From: Variovorax sp. J2L1-78
Lineage (GTDB): Bacteria; Pseudomonadota; Gammaproteobacteria; Burkholderiales; Burkholderiaceae_C
DNA length: 64,000 bases
NCBI RefSeq assembly: GCF_030317205.1
Contig: NZ_JASZYB010000003.1
Location: forward strand, 124,001-188,000
Direction: 5' to 3'
Part shown: piece by piece, positions 1 to 9,114 of the stretch
Numbering within the stretch: the stretch's first letter is position 1
How the letters are laid out: each line of letters opens with the position of its first letter
Program-made: the position numbers and the translations under genes
The notes under the pieces: generated by a model
What the model saw: the letters and a program-made list of their open reading frames with translations, nothing else
Told to the model about the DNA's origin: nothing
Database searches by the model: none

Positions 1-426
1 CACGGCATCGAGTTCCGCTCGGTGGAGGCCGACGACCTGCTGGCGCCGGCGCGGCGCGAGGCCGAGCGATCGATCTGGATGCGCACGGTCGCGCCGCTGC
101 CGGACGACCCGCTCATGCACCGCGCCCTGCTGGCCTACGCATCCGACCACGGGCTGCTCGGCGCGGCCCTGCTGCCGCACGGCCTGAGCTACATGCAGCC
201 GGGCGTGCGCATGGCGAGCCTCGACCACGCGATGTGGTTCCACCGCGATTTCCGCCTGGACGACTGGCTGCTCTACCGGCTCGATTCGCCCAGCGCCAGC
301 GGCGCGCGCGGGCTCGCGCGCGGCAGCATCTACACCCGCGACGGACGCCTCGTCGCATCGACCGCGCAGGAAGGCATGGTGCGCGCCCGCGACCCCCATC
401 CCAACGTCAATCCAAGGACTTCATGA
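1..426 (+). CDS. tesB: Acyl-CoA thioesterase II, C-terminal part (5' end outside window)
   Basis: The frame is open from the first base, so only about 141 C-terminal codons are visible. They carry the second hot-dog domain of TesB-type acyl-CoA thioesterases: an SLDHAMWFH segment holding the family's catalytic Asp, then GLARGSIYTRDG, and STAQEGMVR holding the conserved Gln. The enzyme hydrolyses acyl-CoA to free acid and CoA in the cytosol. Its TGA overlaps the ATG of the next gene (ATGA), so the two are probably translationally coupled. The family call is firm; the substrate is not known. Confidence 0.85.
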   Translation, partial: HGIEFRSVEADDLLAPARREAERSIWMRTVAPLPDDPLMHRALLAYASDHGLLGAALLPHGLSYMQPGVRMASLDHAMWFHRDFRLDDWLLYRLDSPSASGARGLARGSIYTRDGRLVASTAQEGMVRARDPHPNVNPRTS

Positions 427-1535
427 GCACGCTCTTCTCTCCGCTGCAGGTCGGTGCCCTGACGCTGCCCAACCGCATCGTGATCGCCCCGATGTGCCAG
501 TACTCCGCCGAGGACGGCAACATGACCGACTGGCACCTGATCCATCTCGGCCAGCTCGCGCTGTCGGGGGCCGGTCTGCTGATCATCGAGGCCACCGGGG
601 TCGAGGCCATCGGCCGCATCACGCCGCAGGACGTGGGCCTGTACAACGACGACAACCAGGCGGCCATGGCGCGCGTGCTGAAGGCGATGCGCCAGCACTC
701 GCGCATGCCCATCGCGATCCAGCTCGGCCACGCCGGGCGCAAGGCATCGAGCCACATCCCCTGGGAAGGCGGCCAGGCCCTCGGGCCGGACGAGGGTGCA
801 TGGCAGACGGTGTCGGCCTCGGCCCTGCCGCATGCGGCCGGCGAGCCCGCGCCGCTGGCGCTCGACGCGGCCGGCCTGGCGCGCGTGAAGGCGGCGTTCG
901 TGCAGGCCGCGCAGCGCGCGCAGGCGCTGGGCATCGACGCGATCGAGTTGCACGGCGCGCACGGCTACCTGCTGCATCAGTTCCTCTCGCCGCTGTCCAA
1001 CCAGCGCGCCGACGACTACGGTGGCGCGCTCGAGAACCGCCTGCGCTTCCCGCTAGAGGTGTTCGAGGCGGTGCGTGCTGCGGTACCGGCGTCGATGCCG
1101 GTGGGCATGCGCCTCTCGGCCACCGACTGGGTCGAAGGCGGCTGGGACATCGACGGCAGCGTCGCGTTCTCGAAGGCGCTGGCGGCCCGCGGCTGCGATT
1201 TCGTGCACGTGTCCTCCGGCGGCGTCTCGCCGCAGCAGAAGATCCCGCTGTCGCCGGGCTACCAGGTGCCACTGGCCGAGCGCATCAAGGCCGAGGTCGA
1301 GGTGCCGGTCTTCGCGGTCGGCCTCATCACCGAGCCGAAGCAGGCCGAGGCGGTGATCGCGGCAGGGCAGGCCGATGCGGTGGCCATCGCGCGCGCCGCG
1401 CTGTTCGAGCCGCACTGGCCGTGGCGCGCCGCCGCCGAACTGGGCGCGCAGGTGGAGGCGCCGCCGCAGTACTGGCGTTCGCAGCCGCGCGAGCTCAAGG
1501 CCCTCTTCGGCGACACGCGCATCGGCGCCCGCTGA
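423..1535 (+). CDS. NADH:flavin oxidoreductase, Old Yellow Enzyme family (YqjM/XenA class)
   Basis: A 370-residue FMN-dependent ene-reductase. The start is the ATG overlapping the tesB stop; longer in-frame openings run back through tesB and are spurious. The N-terminus has PNRIVIAPMCQYSAEDG, where the Cys is the redox-tuning residue of the thermophilic-like OYE class. It is followed by QLGHAGRK and by HGAHGYLLHQFLSP, a segment of the conserved TIM barrel. The C-terminus DAVAIARAALFEPHW is the FMN phosphate region. Family members reduce activated C=C bonds and some nitro compounds with NAD(P)H. Coupling to a thioesterase fits acyl-CoA or xenobiotic metabolism, but the natural substrate cannot be read from sequence. 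Confidence 0.9.
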   Translation: MSTLFSPLQVGALTLPNRIVIAPMCQYSAEDGNMTDWHLIHLGQLALSGAGLLIIEATGVEAIGRITPQDVGLYNDDNQAAMARVLKAMRQHSRMPIAIQLGHAGRKASSHIPWEGGQALGPDEGAWQTVSASALPHAAGEPAPLALDAAGLARVKAAFVQAAQRAQALGIDAIELHGAHGYLLHQFLSPLSNQRADDYGGALENRLRFPLEVFEAVRAAVPASMPVGMRLSATDWVEGGWDIDGSVAFSKALAARGCDFVHVSSGGVSPQQKIPLSPGYQVPLAERIKAEVEVPVFAVGLITEPKQAEAVIAAGQADAVAIARAALFEPHWPWRAAAELGAQVEAPPQYWRSQPRELKALFGDTRIGAR

Positions 1536-1562
1536 CCCTCTTCACGCACCCGGGAGACGACC

Positions 1563-2375
1563 ATGGCCAGCTTCAAGAAGTACCGCGTCGGCGCCAAGGT
1601 GGGGCTGGCCGACATCGACCCGGGCGACGAGCGCTTCCTGGAGGACTGCGAGAGCGACAGCGAACAGCGGCTGCGGCTCGATGCGCTCGCCGAGTCGCTC
1701 GACGAGCTGCAGAACCTGCTGCATGCGGAGGGCAAGCGCAAGCTGCTGCTGGTGCTGCAGGGCATGGACACCAGCGGCAAGGACGGCACCATCCGCTGGG
1801 TCTTCTCGCGCACCTCGCCCCTGGGCGTGCGCGTGGCGGCCTTCAAGGCGCCGTCGATCGAGGAGCTGGCCCACGACTTCCTATGGCGCTGCCACGCGGT
1901 GGTGCCGCGCAGCGGCGAGATCGCGGTGTGGAACCGCAGCCACTACGAAGACGTGCTGGTGCCGGTGGTCGAAGGCTGGATCGACAAGGCCGAGACGCAG
2001 CGCCGCTACGCGCACATCAACGACTTCGAGCGCCTGCTGACCGAGACCGGCACGGTGGTGCTCAAGTGCATGCTGCACATCGGCGCCGACGAGCAGCGCG
2101 AACGCCTGCAGGCGCGCATCGACGAACCTGCGAAGAACTGGAAGTTCGCCATGGGCGATCTCGACGCCCGCAAGAAGTGGGGCCTCTACCAACGCGCCTA
2201 TGCGCGTGCGCTGGAGGCCACGTCGACCGATGCGGCGCCGTGGTACGTGGTCCCCGCGAACCACAAGACGCATCGCAACCTGATGATCGCGCAGCTGCTG
2301 GTGAAGACGCTGAAAGATATGAAGCTCAGCGTGCCGCCGGCCGATCCGGCGTTGCGCGGGTTGATCGTTCCCTGA
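1563..2375 (+). CDS. ppk2: Polyphosphate kinase 2 family protein
   Basis: A 270-residue single-domain PPK2, in the usual range for the one-domain classes. The Walker A segment QGMDTSGKDG lies near residue 67, the Walker B-like NRSHYEDV near residue 122, and PWYVVPANHKTHRN near residue 240. The family transfers phosphate between polyphosphate and nucleoside mono- or diphosphates, so it may regenerate ADP/ATP or GTP from polyP. The gene starts 27 bp after the OYE stop, with a GGGAGACG ribosome site just before the ATG. The 211 bp that follow to the next gene show no coding signal or clear terminator. Confidence 0.9.
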   Translation: MASFKKYRVGAKVGLADIDPGDERFLEDCESDSEQRLRLDALAESLDELQNLLHAEGKRKLLLVLQGMDTSGKDGTIRWVFSRTSPLGVRVAAFKAPSIEELAHDFLWRCHAVVPRSGEIAVWNRSHYEDVLVPVVEGWIDKAETQRRYAHINDFERLLTETGTVVLKCMLHIGADEQRERLQARIDEPAKNWKFAMGDLDARKKWGLYQRAYARALEATSTDAAPWYVVPANHKTHRNLMIAQLLVKTLKDMKLSVPPADPALRGLIVP

Positions 2376-2586
2376 CCGTCGTTCGACGCGCTTGGGGTGC
2401 GTGCAATACAGATTGCCAGATCCAACGGCGCCGCGTGCGCAATCAGGGTAAACGTGACTAGATCGCACGGGTAAGCGCGGCGTCGCGCCTTGATCCACGT
2501 CATCGAAGCCAGAATGAATCTTCAAAAAAGGTCCGCCGCGGATGTGCCGAGGCGCGGGCGCTACAACAACACGAAGGTTCGGCACG

Positions 2587-4017
2587 ATGCGTTCACGCGA
2601 GTCGGTTTTTGGCATCTCTCTTTGGAGGTGGATGCTGGGGTTGGGGGTGATGGTGGGTATGGGTCTGGCGCAGGCGCAGACCGCAGCGACTGACACCACC
2701 CTGGTCGAGAAGGGCCGCCTGCTGGCGGTCGCCGCCGATTGCGCGGCCTGTCACACGACGCCGAAGGGGGGTGCGCCTTTCGCGGGCGGCTACCGCATCG
2801 AGTCGCCGCTCGGCGCCATCGTCGCGTCGAACATCACGCCCTCGAAGTCCGCCGGCATCGGCGACTACACGCTCGACGAGTTCAGCCGCTCGCTGCGGCA
2901 AGGCGTGCGCAAGGACGGCGCACACCTCTACCCCGCGATGCCGTACACCGCGTACACGCAGCTGAGCGACGACGACACGGCCGCGCTCTACGCGTACTTC
3001 ATGCACGGGGTCGCACCGGTCGACAAGCCGGCGCCGCAGACCGAGTTGCCCTTCCCGTTCAACCTGCGCATCTCGATGGCGGTGTGGAACGCGCTCTTCC
3101 TGAAGGACGAGCGCTTCGTGCCCGACGCATCGAAGACCGCCGAGTGGAACCGCGGCGCCTACCTGGCCGGCGCGCTCGCGCATTGCAGCACCTGCCACAC
3201 GCCGCGCAATGCGCTGATGGCCGAGCAGGGCGACAAGGCCTTCCTGTCGGGCGGTTCGCTGGGGGCGTGGTATGCGCCGAACATCACCGGCGATGCCACC
3301 AGCGGCATCGGCGCGTGGAGCGAGGCCGAGCTGGTGCAATACCTGCGCACCGGCCGCGTGGCCGGCAAGGCGCAGGCGGCCGGCCCGATGGCCGAGGCCA
3401 TCGAGCACAGCCTGCAGCACCTGCCCGACGCCGACCTGAAGGCCATCGCCGTGTACCTCAAGCAGGTGCCCGGCGTGGCCAGCGCCGAAGCCAAGCCGCG
3501 CTTCGCCTATGGCGAGGCCTCGACCACCGAGATCGACCAGCGCGGCCTCAAGGATGGCGTCGACCCCGGCTGGCGCGTGTTCAGCGGCAGCTGCGCCCAT
3601 TGCCACCAGGAAGGCGGTGCCGGCACCCAGAACGGCGCATACCCCTCGCTGTTCCACAACACCGCCACCGGTGCCGACCGGCCCGACAACCTGGTCGCGA
3701 CCATCCTGCATGGCGTGGACCGTACCGTCGACGGCAAGGCGCACTTCATGCCCGCCTTCGGCGACGCGGCCTCGTTCACCGATCGCCTGAGCGACCAGGA
3801 GATCGCCGACGTCAGCAACTACGTCCTCCGCCAGTACGGCAACCCCGCGGTCAAGGTGAGCGTCGGCGACGTGCAGACACTGCGCGCCGGTGGCAAGCCG
3901 CCCCTCATCGCGCAGCTGCGGCCGTTGATCGTGCCGGGCATCGTGGTGCTCGCGGTCCTGCTCGTTCTCATCGCGGCCCTTCGTTCGCGCGCCAGGCGCC
4001 GCACCCAATGGAGCTGA
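2587..4017 (+). CDS. Triheme cytochrome c, membrane-anchored subunit of GMC dehydrogenase complex
   Basis: A 476-residue exported cytochrome. The chosen ATG gives a signal peptide (MRSRESVFG, then a hydrophobic stretch ending AQAQ); an upstream ATG at 2542 would bury it. Three heme-c motifs are visible: CAACH near residue 50, CSTCH near 200 and CAHCH near 340. A C-terminal hydrophobic helix (LIVPGIVVLAVLLVLIA) anchors it to the membrane. The architecture matches the cytochrome subunits of gluconate-2-, sorbitol- and FAD-glucose dehydrogenases, which pass electrons from the flavoprotein to ubiquinone. The next two genes encode the other subunits at 5 bp spacing and then a 4-bp overlap, so this is a three-gene operon. 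Confidence 0.88.
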   Translation: MRSRESVFGISLWRWMLGLGVMVGMGLAQAQTAATDTTLVEKGRLLAVAADCAACHTTPKGGAPFAGGYRIESPLGAIVASNITPSKSAGIGDYTLDEFSRSLRQGVRKDGAHLYPAMPYTAYTQLSDDDTAALYAYFMHGVAPVDKPAPQTELPFPFNLRISMAVWNALFLKDERFVPDASKTAEWNRGAYLAGALAHCSTCHTPRNALMAEQGDKAFLSGGSLGAWYAPNITGDATSGIGAWSEAELVQYLRTGRVAGKAQAAGPMAEAIEHSLQHLPDADLKAIAVYLKQVPGVASAEAKPRFAYGEASTTEIDQRGLKDGVDPGWRVFSGSCAHCHQEGGAGTQNGAYPSLFHNTATGADRPDNLVATILHGVDRTVDGKAHFMPAFGDAASFTDRLSDQEIADVSNYVLRQYGNPAVKVSVGDVQTLRAGGKPPLIAQLRPLIVPGIVVLAVLLVLIAALRSRARRRTQWS

Positions 4018-4022
4018 CCCCC

Positions 4023-4592
4023 ATGTCGAATCCGATCCCCGACCGCACCGAACACATCGTCCGCATGCCCGTCTCGCGCCGCGCCCTCGTGGCGGGTACG
4101 GCCGTGGTGGGCGCCGCCATCGCCCTCGGTGGTGTGTCGGTGCTGGGCACCACCAACGCCTTCGCCGCGGCGACCGCGTCGAACGACTTCCTGCGCCTGT
4201 CCGAATTCCTCACCGGCGGCAAGCCGCTCGCGGCCGGCCTGGCCACGCGCTACCAGGCTTCGCTGGCGCGCCTCGACCCGAAATTCGCCGCCGCGGCGGC
4301 CGAACTGCAGCGCTATGTGAGCGATGCCAAGGCCTCGCACATCGATGAATTGCTGGCCCGCCCCGACCTGAGCGAACCGCTGCGCAAGACCATCACGCAG
4401 ATCGTGTCGGCCTGGTACCTCGGCATCGTCAACAACGACACCGAGGTCGAGCTGATCAGCTATGCGGATGCGCTGATGTACCGGCCGACGGCCGATGTGC
4501 TGGTCGTCCCCAGCTACGGCGGCGGCCCCGATTCGTGGGGCGAGAAGCCGGCCAACCTGTCGACCACGCCGAACAAAGAGATGACACGATGA
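4023..4592 (+). CDS. Tat-exported small (gamma) subunit of membrane-bound sugar/alcohol dehydrogenase
   Basis: A 189-residue protein like the small subunit of FAD-dependent sorbitol/glucose dehydrogenase complexes. The N-terminus has a twin-arginine signal (SRRALVAGTAVVGAAIALGG), which in this family carries the folded flavoprotein partner across the membrane. The rest is a helical small-subunit domain ending in VVPSYGGGPDSWGEKP. An in-frame ATG at 4008 would overlap the cytochrome gene, so the ATG at 4023 is preferred. The stop overlaps the next start (ATGA), which fits stoichiometric synthesis with the catalytic subunit. Confidence 0.82.
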   Translation: MSNPIPDRTEHIVRMPVSRRALVAGTAVVGAAIALGGVSVLGTTNAFAAATASNDFLRLSEFLTGGKPLAAGLATRYQASLARLDPKFAAAAAELQRYVSDAKASHIDELLARPDLSEPLRKTITQIVSAWYLGIVNNDTEVELISYADALMYRPTADVLVVPSYGGGPDSWGEKPANLSTTPNKEMTR

Positions 4593-6223
4593 GCGCCAAG
4601 GAATTCGATGCAGACCTGATCGTGATCGGATCGGGCGTGATGGGCGGCGTGATCGCCAGCCGGCTGGCCAAGGCCGGCAAGTCGGTGATCATCCTGGAAG
4701 CCGGCCCGCGGGTGAAGCGGGCCGACATCGTCGAGACCTACCGCAATTCGCCGGTCAAGCTGTCGCTCGCGAACATGAAAGCGCAGGGTTCGGGCTCGCC
4801 GTTTCCCAACCCGCCGCACATCCCGTCGACCTACGGCAATTACCTGCAGCAGACCGGCCCGGTGTCGTACCCGACCAAGTACCTGCGGGTGGTGGGCGGC
4901 ACGACCTGGCACTTCGGCTCGGCGCTGTGGCGCATGATTCCCAACGACTTCAAGCTCAAGACGCTGTACGGCCGCGGCCGCGACTGGCCGCTCAGCTACG
5001 AGGAGCTGGAGCCCTACTACTGCGAGGCCGAAGCCGAGCTGGGCGTGTCGGGTGTCGACGGGCAGGACGAGAGCGGCCATGGCGGCCCCGCCTGGCCACC
5101 GCGCTCCAAGCCCTTCCCGATGAAGGGCCTGAACGAGCCGTACTTCATGACGCGCGCCGCCGAGCTGCTCGCGCCCGGCGGCTACAACCCGGTGATCGAG
5201 CCGCACGGCCGCGCGACGCGCCCGTACGGCAACCGCCCGGTCTGCGCCGGCAACAACAACTGCAACCCGGTGTGCCCGATCGGCGCCAAGTACGACGGCT
5301 CGATGCACATCGACGAAGCAGAACGCGCCGGCGCCAAGCTGCTCGACAACGCGGTGGTCTACAAGATCGAGGCGGGCGACGACGGCAAGATCACGGCCGT
5401 GCTTTACAAGAAGCCCGACGGCACCTCGCACCGCCTCACGGCGCGCCACTTCGTGCTGGCGGCCTATGCCATCGAGGGGCCGAAGCTGCTGCTGATGTCG
5501 ACCTCGGAGAAGTACCCGAACGGCATCGCCAACTCGTCGGACCAGGTCGGCCGCAACCTGATGGGCCACACCGGCATCAGCATGAACATCATGATGAACG
5601 AGGACGTCTGGCCGGGCCAGGGGCCGACGGAACTGCTGGTGTACCTGAACTACCGAGACGGCGAATTCCGCAAGGACATCCCGAGCTACAAGACCAAGTT
5701 CCGCAACACCGTGCCGAGCTCGCAGATCGCGTCCTCCCTGCTCGCCAAGGGCGTGCTGGGCAGCAAGCTCGATGCCGAGATCCGTCGCCAGTCGGCGCGC
5801 TCGCTCAACGTGGCCGTCGACTTCGAGACTGAAGCGCAGCCGCAGAACCGCATCGTGCCGAGCAAGACCAAGACCGACGGCATCGGCCTGCCGGTGCCCG
5901 AGATCTACTACAGCGTGAACGACTACTGGAACGCCGGCCGCGACTTCGCGCTGAAGGACCTGGCACGCATGGCCCAGCTGCTCAATGCCGATGTGCTGAA
6001 CGTCGACACCAAGCACCAAGACCGCCAGCACATCATGGGCACCACGATCATGGGGGACGATCCGAAGAACTCGGTGGTCGACCGCGACTGCCGCACGCAC
6101 GACCATCCCAACCTGTTCATCGCAGGCACCGGCGTCATGCCCTCCGCCTCGTGCATGAACCCCACGCTCACCGGCGCGGCGCTCAGCGTGCGCATTGCCG
6201 AGCAGCTGATCAAGGAGATCTGA
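4589..6223 (+). CDS. GMC-family FAD oxidoreductase, catalytic subunit
   Basis: A 544-residue flavoprotein. The FAD dinucleotide fold is at the N-terminus (DLIVIGSGVMGGVIASRLA). A Cys-rich segment, VCAGNNNCNPVCPIGAKY, near residue 220 resembles the Fe-S cluster motif of Burkholderia-type FAD glucose dehydrogenase. The C-terminus has HIMGTTIMGDDP and SCMNPTLTGAALS, with the GMC active-site region. It lacks its own signal and probably rides on the Tat signal of the preceding small subunit. It would oxidise a periplasmic sugar, polyol or sugar acid and feed electrons to the triheme cytochrome. The substrate is not determinable. The 3' end overlaps the convergent DUF6691 gene by 14 bp. Confidence 0.9.
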   Translation: MSAKEFDADLIVIGSGVMGGVIASRLAKAGKSVIILEAGPRVKRADIVETYRNSPVKLSLANMKAQGSGSPFPNPPHIPSTYGNYLQQTGPVSYPTKYLRVVGGTTWHFGSALWRMIPNDFKLKTLYGRGRDWPLSYEELEPYYCEAEAELGVSGVDGQDESGHGGPAWPPRSKPFPMKGLNEPYFMTRAAELLAPGGYNPVIEPHGRATRPYGNRPVCAGNNNCNPVCPIGAKYDGSMHIDEAERAGAKLLDNAVVYKIEAGDDGKITAVLYKKPDGTSHRLTARHFVLAAYAIEGPKLLLMSTSEKYPNGIANSSDQVGRNLMGHTGISMNIMMNEDVWPGQGPTELLVYLNYRDGEFRKDIPSYKTKFRNTVPSSQIASSLLAKGVLGSKLDAEIRRQSARSLNVAVDFETEAQPQNRIVPSKTKTDGIGLPVPEIYYSVNDYWNAGRDFALKDLARMAQLLNADVLNVDTKHQDRQHIMGTTIMGDDPKNSVVDRDCRTHDHPNLFIAGTGVMPSASCMNPTLTGAALSVRIAEQLIKEI

Positions 6224-6659
6224 GCGGCGGGCGCGTGCGTTCGCGGGCACGTCGCCGCTCGATTGCTTCGAACAGGCCCATGCCGGCCAGCATCGCGGCC
6301 ACGAAGACCAGCGCCGGCGCCAGGCCCATGCCGAGCGCGACCAGGGCGGGGCCGGGGCAGAACCCGGCGATGCCCCAGCCGATGCCGAACAGCAGGCTGC
6401 CGCCGACCAGGCGCCGGTCGACCTGGCGCGCCTTCGGCAGGCGCATCGGCGCACCAATCAGCGACACCGCGCGCCGGCGGGCCAGCGCGAAGGCCGGCAG
6501 GCCGACGGCGATCGCGCCGGCCATGACGAGGGCCAGCGACGGGTCCCACGCGCCGGCGAGGTCGAGGAAGCCCAGGACCTTGGCCGGGTCGGCCATGCCG
6601 GAGAGGATCAGGCCGAGGCCGAACACCAGGCCCGCCAGCAGAGACGTCAGGATCTGCAT
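6210..6659 (-). CDS. DUF6691 / YeeE-YedE half-transporter membrane protein (second half)
   Basis: A 149-residue, four-helix membrane protein starting MQILTSLLAGLVFGLGLILSG. The central GWGIAGFCPGPALV contains the Cys motif typical of the YedE/YeeE sulfur-transport superfamily. It is the usual partner of the YeeE half-protein encoded just upstream (13-bp gap). Such pairs (pmpA/pmpB-like) sit in persulfide-regulated operons and are thought to move thiosulfate or polysulfide-type sulfur. A longer frame upstream of this ATG overlaps the partner and is rejected. The terminal Arg-rich tail overlaps the convergent GMC gene. Confidence 0.85.
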   Translation of the reverse strand: MQILTSLLAGLVFGLGLILSGMADPAKVLGFLDLAGAWDPSLALVMAGAIAVGLPAFALARRRAVSLIGAPMRLPKARQVDRRLVGGSLLFGIGWGIAGFCPGPALVALGMGLAPALVFVAAMLAGMGLFEAIERRRARERTRPPLRSP

Positions 6660-6672
6660 GGAAAGGCGCCTT

Positions 6673-7113
6673 TCAAACACCGACGACGTGCCGTGCCACG
6701 AACACCGTGGCGAAGCCCGCGCCCATGAAGGCCAGCGTGGCGACCAGCGAGCGCGGCGACAGGCGCGACAGCCCGCACACGCCGTGGCCACTGGTACAGC
6801 CCGCACCGTAGCGCGTACCCACGCCGACCAGCAGCCCCGCCAGCACCAGTGCGCCGGTGCCCGCATCGATGCGCGGCACGGGCAGCGTGTCGAACAGCCG
6901 GTAGGCCAGCGGCGCCGCGACCAGGCCCGCCACGAAGGCCACGCGCCAGCCGATGTCGTCGCGGGTGGGATTCAGCAGCCCACCCAGCACGCCGCTGATG
7001 CCGGCGATGCGGCCGTTGAGCAGCACGAACATCGCGGCCGCGAGACCGATGAGTGCGCCGCCGGCCAGTGCGGACCACGGCGTGAAGTGCTGCCAGTCGA
7101 TCGTCATCGTCAT
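6673..7113 (-). CDS. YeeE/YedE family thiosulfate/sulfur transporter half-protein
   Basis: A 146-residue integral membrane protein with about four helices. Its signature GVGTRYGAGCTSGHGVCGLSR has two Cys residues at the position that coordinates sulfur species in YeeE-type transporters. The ATG lies inside the stop of the ArsR gene (4-bp overlap), so it is translationally coupled to the repressor. With the DUF6691 partner downstream it forms the membrane part of a sulfide-detoxification operon. Transport of thiosulfate or another reduced sulfur species is inferred from the family and context. Confidence 0.87.
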   Translation of the reverse strand: MTMTIDWQHFTPWSALAGGALIGLAAAMFVLLNGRIAGISGVLGGLLNPTRDDIGWRVAFVAGLVAAPLAYRLFDTLPVPRIDAGTGALVLAGLLVGVGTRYGAGCTSGHGVCGLSRLSPRSLVATLAFMGAGFATVFVARHVVGV

Positions 7114-7427
7114 TCCTTGGGACAGTAGAGCTTGTAGAGCAGCGCGAGGATCTGCAGCACGGCGGGGTCGACCACGCTGTAGAAGATGTTCTTGCCTTCG
7201 CGGCGCGTCTGCACCACGCCTTCGTTGCGCAGCACGCCCAGTTGCTGCGACAGCGTGGGCTGGTGGATGTCGAGCGCCTGTTCCAGGTCGCTCACGCACA
7301 TCTCGCCCTGCGAGAGCTGGCACAGCAGCAGCAGGCGCTCGGGGTTGGCCAGCAGCTTGAGCACGCCGACGGCCTGGCCGGCGGCGCCGCGCAGGGCTTC
7401 GGGATCGATGACGGGGGCGCGAGGCAT
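7110..7427 (-). CDS. bigR: ArsR/SmtB-family repressor, BigR/SqrR-like persulfide sensor
   Basis: A 105-residue winged-helix regulator. The recognition helix region is HQPTLSQQLGVLRNEG, followed by the wing TRREGKNIFYSV. Cys residues lie at positions 36, 44 and 102; Cys44 and Cys102 correspond in spacing to the two thiols that BigR/SqrR uses to sense persulfides through a disulfide or tetrasulfide link. It heads the YeeE/DUF6691 operon and is divergent from a persulfide-dioxygenase-like gene, which is the standard BigR arrangement. It likely represses both directions from the AT-rich 80-bp intergenic region. The metal-binding alpha-5 motif of classic ArsR proteins is not evident. Confidence 0.82.
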   Translation of the reverse strand: MPRAPVIDPEALRGAAGQAVGVLKLLANPERLLLLCQLSQGEMCVSDLEQALDIHQPTLSQQLGVLRNEGVVQTRREGKNIFYSVVDPAVLQILALLYKLYCPKE

Positions 7428-7446
7428 GGATGTTCAGTCTGTCTTT

Positions 7447-7475
7447 TGATAGTATATCGATAAATATAATGTAGG
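7447..7475. promoter_or_regulatory. AT-rich palindromic candidate operator between bigR-like gene and MBL hydrolase
   Basis: The 80-bp divergent spacer contains an AT-rich patch that stands out in this GC-rich DNA, centred on the perfect palindrome TATCGATA at 7455-7462. AT-rich imperfect palindromes are the known BigR operator type, and the patch overlaps where the -10 regions of both genes should lie. That the repressor binds here is an inference. Confidence 0.5.
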
Positions 7476-7507
7476 TCGATCGATCCAGACCGTCACGAGG
7501 GCACCGC

Positions 7508-8403
7508 ATGACCGCACGTACCACCACCGAAGGCTTCTTCGACCCCCGCACCGGCACCATCTCCTATGTGGTGTGGGACACGGCGAGCCGCCATGCCGCG
7601 GTGATCGACCCGGTGCTGGGCTTCGACGTGAAGTCCGGTCACACCGACACCGGCGCGGCCGACGAACTGCTGGCCTGCATCGCACGCGAAGGCCTGCAGG
7701 TCGACTGGATCCTCGAGACCCACGCGCATGCCGACCACCTGTCGGCCGCACGCCATGTACAGGCGAAGGTGGGTGGGCGCATCGGCATCGGCGCGAACAT
7801 CCGCACGGTGCAGGCCACCTTCGGCAAGCTCTTCAACCTCGAACGGGGCTTCCTGCCCGACGGCAGCCAGTTCGACCATCTGTTCGAGGACGGCGAGACC
7901 TTCCGCATCGGCGATGCCGAGGTCACGGCGCTCTGGGTGCCGGGCCACACGCCGGCCGACATGGCGTACCTGGTCGACGGCGCGGTGTTCGTCGGCGACA
8001 CGCTCTTCATGCCCGATCTGGGCAGCGCCCGCGCGGACTTCCCCGGCGGCGACGCGCGGCAGCTCTATGCGTCGATGCGGCGCCTGCTCGCGCTACCGCC
8101 CGAGACCGTGGTCTATGTGTGCCACGACTACCCGCCGGCCACGCGCGCGCCGGCCTGGAAGACCACGGTCGCCGAACAGCGCGCAGCCAACATCCATGTG
8201 CGCGACGGCATCGATGAAGAAGCGTTTGTGGCGATGCGCACCGCGCGCGACGCGACGCTCGAGGTGCCGTCGCTCATCCTGCCGTCGATCCAGGTGAACA
8301 TCCGCGCCGGCCACTTCCCGCCGGCGGACGACAACGGCGTGGCCTACCTGCGCATTCCTCTGAACGCGCTGCCGTTGCAAAGCACGCCCGGCGGGGCGGA
8401 CGC

Positions 8404-8419
<16 letters not shown>
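7508..8419 (+). CDS. blh: MBL-fold hydrolase, persulfide dioxygenase (ETHE1/Blh-like)
   Basis: A 303-residue metallo-beta-lactamase-fold protein. The metal motif THAHADHLSAA near residue 77 (HxHxDH), the downstream VPGHTPADMAYLV and FVGDTLFMPDLGSARADFPGGD, and VCHDYPP match persulfide dioxygenases and BigR-regulated Blh proteins. These enzymes oxidise glutathione persulfide to sulfite in the cytosol, completing hydrogen sulfide detoxification. It is divergent from the bigR-like gene with the AT-rich operator between them. It is longer than ETHE1 (about 250 residues) by a C-terminal stretch, as in Blh. Confidence 0.87.

Positions 8420-9110
<691 letters not shown>

Positions 9111-9114
<4 letters not shown>

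Noticed and set aside
6151..7128. Long plus-strand open frame opposite the YeeE/DUF6691 genes
   Set aside because: Low-complexity Arg/Ala/Pro/His composition typical of antisense reading in high-GC DNA, and the minus-strand genes are well supported.
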